DNA from: DATLNF01 sp035536235
GTDB lineage: Bacteria; Actinomycetota; Actinomycetes; BP-191
Reading direction: 5' to 3'
Assembly: GCA_035536235.1 (NCBI GenBank)
Contig: DATLOQ010000076.1
Span: 1-17,644 of the forward strand
Length of the DNA: 17,644 nt
The notes beneath the pieces were generated by a model that was not told the DNA's origin, made no database searches, and worked only from the letters and a program-made list of their open reading frames with translations. Numbering within the stretch: position 1 is the first letter of the stretch; every line of letters starts with the position of its first letter. Below, piece after piece: positions 1 to 6,047 of this stretch. The translations under genes and the position numbers were made by a program.

Positions 1-591
1 GCCGCCGCAGAGGCCAGCGCCCTCTTCGACGAGCTGAGCCGCAAGGACGTCTACACCCGCGGCACCTACTCGGTCGCCGGCTACCGCGCGGACGCCGACC
101 TGCTCGTCTGGTGGACCTGTCCGGACCCCGACGCGCTGCAGTCGGCGTACAACCGGTTCCGGCAGACCCGGCTCGGCCGATCGATGGAGCCGGTCTGGTC
201 GGTGGTCGGCCTGCACCGCCCGGCGGAGTTCAACAAGAGCCACGTCCCGGCGTTCGTGAAGCGGGAGGACCCTAAGCGCTACGTGTGTGTCTACCCGTTC
301 GTGCGCTCGCTCGACTGGTACCTCCTGCCCGCCGACGAGCGACGCGACATGCTCGCCGAGCACGGCAAGATGGCCCGCGAGTTCCCCGACGTGCGATCGA
401 ACACCGTCGCCTGCTTCGCGCTCAACGACTACGAGTGGCTGCTCGCCTTCGAGGCCGACGAGCTGCACCGCATCGTCGACCTGATGCGCCACCTGCGCGG
501 CGCGGAGGCGCGGCGGCACACGCGGGAAGAGGTGCCGTTCTACACCGGCGTGCGCCGTCCGCTGGGAGAGATCGTCGCCGACCTCCCGTGA
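1..591 (+). CDS. hemQ: Coproheme decarboxylase (HemQ/ChdC), 3' part, 5' end outside window
   Basis: This gene encodes the last enzyme of the coproporphyrin-dependent heme pathway, which turns Fe-coproporphyrin III into heme b by two oxidative decarboxylations in the cytoplasm. The frame is open from base 1, giving 196 visible residues; the family is usually about 230-240, so roughly 35-45 N-terminal residues are missing. In fragment numbering the diagnostic residues are Y98 in VYPF (catalytic tyrosine), H121 in EHGKMAREF (proximal heme ligand) and H81 in NKSHVP. The spacings H81-Y98 (17) and Y98-H121 (23) equal those of H118, Y135 and H158 in the Corynebacterium diphtheriae enzyme as I recall them. 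The distal histidine is an actinobacterial trait. The stop overlaps the GTG of the next gene, which suggests translational coupling. Chlorite dismutase proper is less likely, given these residues. Confidence 0.93.
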   Translation, partial: AAAEASALFDELSRKDVYTRGTYSVAGYRADADLLVWWTCPDPDALQSAYNRFRQTRLGRSMEPVWSVVGLHRPAEFNKSHVPAFVKREDPKRYVCVYPFVRSLDWYLLPADERRDMLAEHGKMAREFPDVRSNTVACFALNDYEWLLAFEADELHRIVDLMRHLRGAEARRHTREEVPFYTGVRRPLGEIVADLP

Positions 592-770
592 GTGATTCGC
601 CGGATGCCGACGCTGCAGAGCGGACGTACGCCGGCTGGAAGGCCGGCCTGCTGATCATCGGAGCGCTTCTCGTCGTCGGGCTGCTCGTCAACTACGCCGG
701 CGAGCGCGCCGCACCGCGGCCGACTGACCGCCCGCCGCCGGTGGTCGTCACCATCACGCCGTCCGGGTAG
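588..770 (+). CDS. Small single-pass membrane protein, function unknown
   Basis: This is a 60-residue protein with a GTG start that overlaps the hemQ stop (GTGA), so translation is probably coupled. Residues about 1-18 are acidic and polar, residues 19-36 form one hydrophobic helix (GLLIIGALLVVGLLV core), and the remaining tail is rich in Pro and Arg. The likely topology is a short cytoplasmic N-terminus, one membrane span and a short extracytoplasmic tail. I do not recognise a family. The location behind hemQ could mean a membrane-associated accessory role, but the sequence itself does not show this. The stop codon TAG doubles as the first three bases of the putative -10 element of the next gene. 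It is real coding sequence in my view because of the overlap, the clean transmembrane segment and the lack of another gene in the gap. Confidence 0.65.
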   Translation: MSDSPDADAAERTYAGWKAGLLIIGALLVVGLLVNYAGERAAPRPTDRPPPVVVTITPSG

Positions 771-781
771 CGTTTCGCGGC
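745..781 (+). promoter_or_regulatory. Probable promoter of the Prim-PolC gene, leaderless start
   Basis: A -35-like hexamer TCGTCA (745-750) lies 17 bp before a -10 hexamer TAGCGT (768-773, fitting TAnnnT). The ATG at 782 follows 8 nt after the -10 box, so transcription should begin at or just before the start codon. There is no Shine-Dalgarno sequence in that gap. Leaderless mRNAs are common in Actinobacteria. The assignment is made by eye. Confidence 0.45.
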
Positions 782-1816
782 ATGGCCAGCCCCTTCATCG
801 AGATCGACGTCGACACCCCGACCGGGCTGCGCACGGTCAAGGTCACCAACCCGGACAAGGTCTACTTCTCCGCCCTCGGCACCGAGGGCGGGACCAAGCG
901 GCACCTCGTCGAGTACTACCTGTCAGTCGCCGACGGCATCGTCCGCGCGCTCTTCGAACGGCCCACGGTCCTCAAGCGACACCCCGACGGCGCTGAAGGC
1001 GAGGCGATCTACCAGAAGCGGGTGCCGGAGAAGCGGCCCGAGTGGGTGCAGTCGGCGCTGGTGGAGTTCCCCAGCGGGCGGCACGCCTATGAGCTGTGCC
1101 CGGTCGACGCCGCCCACGTCGCCTGGGCGGCCAACCTCGGCACGCTGGACTTCCACCCGTGGCCGTCCAGGCGCGAGGACACGGAGCATCCGGACGAGCT
1201 GCGGATCGACCTCGACCCCCAGCCGGGCACCGGGTACGACGACGTGCGCGCGGTGTCCGCGTGCGTGCGCGAAGTCTTCGACGAGCTCGGCTACACGTCG
1301 TACCCGAAGACATCCGGGTCGAAGGGGCTGCACGTCTACCTGCGCATAGCCCCCCGCTACACGTTCCTGCAGTGCCGCCGCGCCGCATTGGCGGTCGCCC
1401 GTGAGGTCGAGCAGCGGATGCCCGACCTGGCCACGAGCGCATGGTGGAAGGAGGAGCGCGGTGAGCGGGTCTTCCTCGACTACAACCGGATGGCCCGGGA
1501 CCAGACGATCGCGTCGGCGTACAGCGTGCGGGCCCGCAAGGAGGCGACGGTGTCCGCACCGCTGACGTGGGAAGAGGTGCCGGGCGCCGAGATCGCCGAC
1601 TTCACCATCGCCACGATGCCGGCACGCTTCGCCGAGCTCGGCGACGTGCACGGGGCGATCGACGACGTCGCGCAGGATCTCGAGCCGCTGCTGGAGCTGG
1701 TCGAGCGGCACGAGCGCGACCTCGGCCTGGCGGACGCGGCCTACCCGCCGCAGTTCCCGAAGATGGCGGGCGAGCCGAAGCGGGTGCAGCCCAGCCGGGC
1801 CCGCAAGGACACCTGA
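782..1816 (+). CDS. Stand-alone primase-polymerase (Prim-PolC / LigD polymerase-domain family)
   Basis: This 344-residue protein is the polymerase module of the archaeo-eukaryotic primase superfamily that in LigD is fused to ligase; here it stands alone. Visible motifs are DLDP at 143-146 (metal-binding D143 and D145), TSGSKGLHVY at 177-186 (nucleotide-binding Ser/Lys/His loop) and FLDYN at 231-235 with the third metal ligand D233, followed by the usual ARDQT-ASAYSVRA segment. In mycobacteria Prim-PolC fills short gaps and can insert ribonucleotides, working with LigC in excision repair. A LigC-type ligase lies about 550 bp downstream on the other strand, and no Ku gene is in view, so a Prim-PolC role fits better than classical end joining. 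The ATG is chosen because it sits just behind a -10-like box. The final residues are basic and probably disordered. Confidence 0.9.
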   Translation: MASPFIEIDVDTPTGLRTVKVTNPDKVYFSALGTEGGTKRHLVEYYLSVADGIVRALFERPTVLKRHPDGAEGEAIYQKRVPEKRPEWVQSALVEFPSGRHAYELCPVDAAHVAWAANLGTLDFHPWPSRREDTEHPDELRIDLDPQPGTGYDDVRAVSACVREVFDELGYTSYPKTSGSKGLHVYLRIAPRYTFLQCRRAALAVAREVEQRMPDLATSAWWKEERGERVFLDYNRMARDQTIASAYSVRARKEATVSAPLTWEEVPGAEIADFTIATMPARFAELGDVHGAIDDVAQDLEPLLELVERHERDLGLADAAYPPQFPKMAGEPKRVQPSRARKDT

Positions 1817-2419
1817 GTGCCTGCCATCCGCGACGACGTCATCCCCACCGAGCGGCTGATGCTGCGGCCCTGGCGCCACGACGACCTGGACGCCTACTTC
1901 GACATCTACTCGCGGCCGGAGGTGATGCACTGGCTGGGCACGGCCCGGCAGCCGTTGGCGTCACGGGAGGAGGCCGTCGAGCGGCTGGCGGGGCGCGCCG
2001 CACCTGACCCCGAGGGTGCGCCGTACGGCGTCTGGGCGGTGTGCGAGGCAGGGACTGACCTCCCGCTCGGCTCGGTGCTGCTGAGGCTGCTGCCCTGGTC
2101 CGCGACGCTCAGGCCCGTGCCCGGCGCGCAGGACCCCGAGATCGGCTGGCACCTGCACCCCGACGTGTGGGGCCGGGGGTACGCCACCGAGGCGGCCGGT
2201 GCCATCCTCGACCGCGCCTGGGCACACGGACTTACCGAGGTGCACGCAGTCACCTACCCCGACAACGTCCGCTCTCAGGCAGTGTGCCGCCGGCTGGGGA
2301 TGACCCACCTCGGTCGCACCGACCGCTACTACGACGCCGAGCTCGAGCTCTTCCGGCTGGCTCAGAGGCCGAAGAGGTCGGCGAGCTCGGCAGCCGGAGC
2401 GACCTCGAGCTGGTCATAG
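1817..2419 (+). CDS. GNAT-family N-acetyltransferase (RimJ/RimL-like)
   Basis: This 200-residue protein transfers an acetyl group from acetyl-CoA to an amino group of an unknown substrate. The N-terminal segment TERLMLRPWRHDDLDAY (11-27) is the typical first strand and helix of the RimJ/RimL branch. The acetyl-CoA pyrophosphate loop is GRGYATEA at 119-126, and N150 with SQAVCRRLGM (153-162) is the usual final CoA-contacting helix. The GTG start immediately follows the TGA of the Prim-PolC gene, so the two are one transcription unit. The last 19 codons run antisense through the 3' end of the ligase gene, giving a low-complexity Ser/Ala tail (SASSAAGATSSWS) that is probably not part of the fold. 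A repair role is suggested only by location. Confidence 0.85.
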   Translation: MPAIRDDVIPTERLMLRPWRHDDLDAYFDIYSRPEVMHWLGTARQPLASREEAVERLAGRAAPDPEGAPYGVWAVCEAGTDLPLGSVLLRLLPWSATLRPVPGAQDPEIGWHLHPDVWGRGYATEAAGAILDRAWAHGLTEVHAVTYPDNVRSQAVCRRLGMTHLGRTDRYYDAELELFRLAQRPKRSASSAAGATSSWS

Positions 2420-3429
2420 CGGCACTCAGGCGGGGTCTTGTCGGGACGCCACCGTCGCCACTGCGCGACGTGGCGGAAGCGCGCGCCGGCCTCGAGCTGG
2501 TCGTAGGCCACCTCGACGACGCGCTCAGGTCGAAGCGGCTCCCAGGACAGGTCCTTCTTGGCGTTCCAGCGAGAGGGCGCTCCACCGGGCATCCGGCCGT
2601 CACTGCTGGTGGCCGCGGCCCAGGAAGCCCAGGGGTGGTTGTCCAGCGCGCCCTCCCGCAACGGCGTGATCTCCTCGAGCAGCTCGGCTCTACGGGCCAT
2701 CGAGAAAGCCGCTACCACCCCGACGTGGTGCAGCACCCCTTCGTCGTCGTGCAGACCGAGCAGCAAGGAGCCGACGATCGGCCCGCTCTTGTGGAAGCGG
2801 AAGCCGGCTACGACGCAGTCGGCCGTGCGCTCCGGCTTGACCTTGGCCATCACCCGCTGGTCCTCGCGGTAGGGCAGGTGCAGCGGCTTGGCCATCACCC
2901 CGTCGAGGCCCGCCCCTTCGAACCGGGCGAACCAGTCCTGCGCGACGGCCGGGTCCGTGGTGGCCGGGGTGAGGTGCACGGGCGGCTGGGCTCCGGAGAG
3001 CGCAGCCTCCAGCAGCGCCCGGCGCTCGCTGAGCGGAGCGATTCGCAGGTCCCGGTCGGCAAGGGCCAGCAGGTCGAAAGCGACGTACGACGCCGGCGTC
3101 TCGGCGGCGAGTCGTCGTACCCGGGATTCGGCCGGGTGGACCCGCTGCTGCAGGGCCTCGAAGTCCAGGCCCGATGCGGACGGCACGACGATCTCGCCAT
3201 CGACGACACACCGTGGCGGCAGCTGCTCCAGAGCAGCGCCCACGACGTCGGGAAAATAGCGAGTGAGTGGCCGCTCGTTGCGCGAGCCGAGCTCCACCGA
3301 GTCGCCGTCCCGGAAGACGATGCAGCGGAACCCGTCCCACTTCGGCTCGTACAGGTAGTCGCCGACCGGCACGGCTGCCACCGACTTGGCCAGCATCGGC
3401 TTGACCGGGGGCATGACAGGCAGGTTCAT
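2362..3429 (-). CDS. ligC: ATP-dependent DNA ligase, LigC type
   Basis: This 355-residue protein seals nicks in DNA using ATP through a covalent lysine-AMP intermediate. Motif I is EPKWDGFR with adenylated K30, motif III is YVAFDLL (115-121), motif IV is EGAGLDGVMAK (171-181), motif V is VMAKVK (193-198) and motif VI is RPDK (328-331) inside the C-terminal OB-fold (about 215-345). The length and the two-domain layout without nuclease or polymerase modules match mycobacterial LigC rather than LigB or LigD. The nearby Prim-PolC gene supports this. It starts 23 bp after the stop of the Asp-box gene on the same strand; no strong Shine-Dalgarno is visible, so it may have its own leaderless promoter. 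M6 is an alternative start. Its 3' end overlaps the acetyltransferase gene by 58 bp. Confidence 0.9.
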   Translation of the reverse strand: MNLPVMPPVKPMLAKSVAAVPVGDYLYEPKWDGFRCIVFRDGDSVELGSRNERPLTRYFPDVVGAALEQLPPRCVVDGEIVVPSASGLDFEALQQRVHPAESRVRRLAAETPASYVAFDLLALADRDLRIAPLSERRALLEAALSGAQPPVHLTPATTDPAVAQDWFARFEGAGLDGVMAKPLHLPYREDQRVMAKVKPERTADCVVAGFRFHKSGPIVGSLLLGLHDDEGVLHHVGVVAAFSMARRAELLEEITPLREGALDNHPWASWAAATSSDGRMPGGAPSRWNAKKDLSWEPLRPERVVEVAYDQLEAGARFRHVAQWRRWRPDKTPPECRYDQLEVAPAAELADLFGL

Positions 3430-3452
3430 GACGCCTATCTTGCCCGGGCTGG

Positions 3453-5069
3453 TCAGCGATGGCGGGGGAGACCGGCGATCCGCCCGACGACGGCTTCCCC
3501 GAGGGACTCACAGAAGAGGTCGACGTCGCACCCGTCGGAGAAGACCGCCCACGGCGTGCCGTCCGGGCCGAGCTGCACGTCGTCGAAGTCGTACTGCTGC
3601 TGGCAGCGGAACGGCCCGCACTCGCCGATCGTCAACGGATCGGCTTCGTCGTTGATGCTGACGCTCGTGAAGGTGGGGCGGGCACGCAGCGGATCGTCGG
3701 TGACGGTGATGTAGCCGTTCCACGTGGTGTCGAGATAGTCGCTCGTGGTGCTGCGACAGCTGGTGTCGCCGGTGAAGAGCTCGCACGTGCTGTCGTTCGG
3801 GAACGGTGCGCCGGGGGACGTCTTGGATCCCATGTAGGAGATCGCGACGCGCCCGCCCGGGCTCACGGCGAGCGCAGGGATGTTCGTCTCGTTGACCCCA
3901 GGAGCGCCGACCATGAGGGGGCGGGACCAGGTGCGCCCACCGTCCCGCGAGGTCACCAGGTAGGGCAGCCGATCCCGGCCGATCCAGGTGTAGTAGACGA
4001 TGCCCTTCGCGTCGACCCCTACTGCCGACTCGTGATCGGGGCGCCCATACCGATCGGTGTTGACGCCGACCTTGGTCGGGATGGCGATCGTCTGCCACGT
4101 CAGGCCTTCGTCTCGACTCACCAGCAGCAGCGGCTCACTGCAGGTCTTCGGCACGTAGACAGTCCCATCAGGGCCGACGGTTCCGTGGCCGATCAGCCCC
4201 GTGCAGTACGTGTTGAGCTTTCCCTCGTCGTTGTACTGCAGCCGCGGCGTGAAGGCGAGACTGCCCGTCGGCACGAACGTCGTACCGCCATCCACGCTCT
4301 TGTCGCACCCAGCGCTCGTGCCGGTGTTCAGCGCGGGGAGCGTGACCGCGCAGTAGTACAGGACATGCGGGTAGCCGGTCGGCCGACTCGTCACCGGCGG
4401 GCCGCCGAAGAGGTTCTGGTGGTCGGTGAGATGAGAGCAGAGCGGCGGGAAGGTCGTCCAGCTCGCGCCGCCGTCGTCCGAGCGGCTGGTCAGCCCGCAC
4501 CCGACGAAGTCGTTGGTGAAGACCCGACCGGTGCGCGGCTCGGCGTAGAGGTACGGGTCCTGTGTGGAGGCGTGGACATACCGGCCACCGACCTTCGGGC
4601 TCACGTCGGTGAAGGTCCGCCCGCCATCGCGCGTGCGCAGCACCACGGACCTGAGGGCGGGATCGCGGGTCACGCCCTGCACGAACACGCTGCCGTCCCC
4701 GAGCACGCCCAGCGTCGGCTCGACGCCGAGGGTGCCGGTGCGGTGCAGCAGGGCGTACGCCGAGCCCTGCCGGATGCGCCGCCCCCCCGCGTGGTGCACG
4801 ACCACCCGGCCGCCTGCACCACGTCGCCCGCTCGGATCGCGAGACTCGGCGCGGGCAGCAATCCGATCCTGAGCGTTTCGGATGTCCTGCCAGTCGCCTA
4901 CTCCACCTATCAGAGCCTGCCCGTGGTGATCGAGCGAGACCGCCGGCGGCGGGGCAACGCGCTGGCCAGACTGCGACGCGAGTGCGACCGCCGCGAGATC
5001 GACGCCAAGCGTGACGGCGGCGGCTCCGGCGACCAGCCTGCGAATTCGGGTGGGCGACATGAGCCGCAT
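3453..5069 (-). CDS. Secreted Asp-box (BNR) repeat beta-propeller protein, sialidase-like fold
   Basis: This 538-residue exported protein probably folds as a sialidase/Vps10-like beta-propeller. The start at 5069 is chosen because GGAGG lies 6 nt upstream and the protein then begins with a good signal peptide (MRLMSPTRIRR, a hydrophobic Ala/Val core, then AVALA-SQS); an ATG at 5105 has no such support. Five Asp-boxes of the S/T-x-D-x-G-x-x-W/F type are visible: TRDGGRTF (146-153), SDDGGASW (197-204), SVDGGTTF (258-265), SRDEGLTW (318-325) and SRDGGRTW (374-381). Several Cys residues could form disulfides outside the cell. I do not see an arginine triad or other residues that would prove sialidase activity, so the substrate is unknown. 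The gene is monocistronic or leads into ligC 23 bp downstream. Confidence 0.85.
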   Translation of the reverse strand: MRLMSPTRIRRLVAGAAAVTLGVDLAAVALASQSGQRVAPPPAVSLDHHGQALIGGVGDWQDIRNAQDRIAARAESRDPSGRRGAGGRVVVHHAGGRRIRQGSAYALLHRTGTLGVEPTLGVLGDGSVFVQGVTRDPALRSVVLRTRDGGRTFTDVSPKVGGRYVHASTQDPYLYAEPRTGRVFTNDFVGCGLTSRSDDGGASWTTFPPLCSHLTDHQNLFGGPPVTSRPTGYPHVLYYCAVTLPALNTGTSAGCDKSVDGGTTFVPTGSLAFTPRLQYNDEGKLNTYCTGLIGHGTVGPDGTVYVPKTCSEPLLLVSRDEGLTWQTIAIPTKVGVNTDRYGRPDHESAVGVDAKGIVYYTWIGRDRLPYLVTSRDGGRTWSRPLMVGAPGVNETNIPALAVSPGGRVAISYMGSKTSPGAPFPNDSTCELFTGDTSCRSTTSDYLDTTWNGYITVTDDPLRARPTFTSVSINDEADPLTIGECGPFRCQQQYDFDDVQLGPDGTPWAVFSDGCDVDLFCESLGEAVVGRIAGLPRHR

Positions 5070-5075
5070 GACGCG

Positions 5076-5080
5076 CCTCC
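5076..5080 (-). promoter_or_regulatory. Shine-Dalgarno GGAGG fixing the Asp-box protein start
   Basis: On the minus strand GGAGG is followed by a 6-nt spacer and ATG at 5069. It selects this start over the in-frame ATG at 5105 and the ATG at 5060. Confidence 0.7.
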
Positions 5081-5154
5081 GGTGACCGAGAAACGGTGCT
5101 GGCAATCCTCCTCAGGCACTCTTCCGCAGGCAATCTTCAATCTCTTGCGGCGCC

Positions 5155-5170
5155 TGTCGGCTTTCCGACA
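5155..5170 (-). other. Perfect 6-bp hairpin in the leader of the Asp-box gene
   Basis: TGTCGG-CTTT-CCGACA forms a perfect 6-bp stem with a 4-nt loop (AAAG on the minus strand), about 85 nt upstream of the start at 5069. No U-tract follows. It could be a leader hairpin or an operator half-site pair. No known riboswitch consensus is recognised in the surrounding 160 bp. Confidence 0.35.
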
Positions 5171-5230
5171 CTGGGCGTGCTGAAGAGCTGCCGCGCCGGG
5201 ATGCCGAACGGAGGCATCGCCCGGGTCGAG

Positions 5231-5515
5231 TCAGGACGAGTGCTGCGCCAAGTAGTCGATGAAGTAAGCCCGGAGCAGCGGCTCGGCATCGCCGAGGTGG
5301 TCTCCGCCGAGCTCGCGGAACACCTCGATAATGTCCGACAGGGACGCGCCCGGAGCAGTGAAGCTGTCGTCGGTGGCCGCCCCGGCTGCGGCCGGCACGT
5401 GCTTGGCCAGGTCCCAGAAGAAGTGCAGGTCGTGACGATGCTTGGCGACGTCGAAAGCGCGATGGCGCAGCTCTTCGGTGCTCAGCGCATCGAGCTCGTC
5501 AACCGTCGCGCCCAT
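5231..5515 (-). CDS. Conserved actinobacterial hypothetical protein, 94 aa
   Basis: This is a small soluble protein of 94 residues with an AGGGAG Shine-Dalgarno 5 nt upstream of its ATG. The sequence is helical and charged; ELRHRAFDVAKHRHD (about 15-29) followed by FFWDLAKH and a C-terminal EPLLRAYFIDYLAQ segment resembles short uncharacterised actinobacterial proteins I have seen, but I cannot attach a function. There is no signal peptide, membrane span, Cys pair or helix-turn-helix that I can see. It is divergent from the NYN nuclease gene across a 77-bp gap, so the two may share a control region. It may be an accessory part of the NYN-helicase locus or simply a neighbour. Confidence 0.75.
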   Translation of the reverse strand: MGATVDELDALSTEELRHRAFDVAKHRHDLHFFWDLAKHVPAAAGAATDDSFTAPGASLSDIIEVFRELGGDHLGDAEPLLRAYFIDYLAQHSS

Positions 5516-5579
5516 GCCGTCTCCCTGCGTGAGCTGAAGTCCGGCGGCGAGGCTATCTCACCGATGCGATTCGGACGGC

Positions 5580-5592
5580 TAGCCTCCCTTCG
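5580..5592 (+). promoter_or_regulatory. Putative -10 element and leaderless start of the NYN gene
   Basis: TAGCCT (5580-5585, fitting TAnnnT) ends 7 nt before the GTG at 5593 and no Shine-Dalgarno is present. The -35 region is not convincing. The spacing is the same as expected for a transcript that begins at the start codon. Confidence 0.35.
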
Positions 5593-5985
5593 GTGATCCA
5601 GGTGCTGATCGACGCGGACAACGTCGACGGCGTGCGGATCGGCGCTCTGCTCGACCTGCTGCCGAGTGGAGACGTGCGAATGACGGTCGCGGGTCATCAG
5701 GACGCGCTGGAGGAGACGCGGTGGCCGCCGTACGCCGAGGTCGTGGCGGCGGCCGGCTGGCAGCGCGCGGACATGGTGCTGGCCGCTGCCTACGAACCCG
5801 ACGACGCGCCGCTCGTGCTCGTCTCCGGAGACGGGGACTTCGGCCTGCTCGTGACGCGCCACCGCGGGCCGACGCTGGTCATCTCCCAAGCCGCGTCCTA
5901 TCACCTCCGCGAGCAGGTCATGGTTGTCGACCCCGTCGTCGACGGCATGGAGCCGCTGCGCCAGTGGCTGGCCGCTGTCCTCTGA
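5593..5985 (+). CDS. NYN-domain (PIN-like) nuclease, 130 aa
   Basis: This single-domain protein belongs to the NYN branch of PIN-like metal-dependent nucleases, which mostly cleave RNA. The first strand carries D7-A-D9-N10, the middle helix region has D60 in QRADMVLA, and the third acidic cluster is SGDGDF (79-83... with D80 and D82), matching the usual order of active-site acids. The GTG start is chosen because it directly precedes the conserved IQVLIDADN strand and follows a -10-like box. There is no extra RNA-binding (LOTUS or OST-HTH) domain, so targeting would have to come from a partner. The next gene in the same direction, 62 bp away, is a large SF1 helicase. Homologous small NYN proteins in Actinobacteria are generally uncharacterised. 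Confidence 0.85.
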   Translation: MIQVLIDADNVDGVRIGALLDLLPSGDVRMTVAGHQDALEETRWPPYAEVVAAAGWQRADMVLAAAYEPDDAPLVLVSGDGDFGLLVTRHRGPTLVISQAASYHLREQVMVVDPVVDGMEPLRQWLAAVL

Positions 5986-6047
5986 GCCGGGGAGCTGTCC
6001 ACATCGACGGGTCCGGTGCTGGTGCCATTTACGGCAGGCTAAGGGCC

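Noticed and set aside
2167..3714. Long plus-strand open frame overlapping the acetyltransferase and LigC
   Set aside because: It is a shadow of the ligase codons on the other strand and lacks any recognisable domain.
3459..5183. Long plus-strand open frame opposite the Asp-box protein
   Set aside because: No motif or signal peptide is present; the minus-strand reading has a Shine-Dalgarno, a signal peptide and five Asp-boxes.
5070..5230. Possible riboswitch upstream of the Asp-box gene
   Set aside because: I compared the leader by eye with c-di-GMP-I and c-di-AMP (ydaO) consensus features and found only one simple hairpin, so no riboswitch is called.
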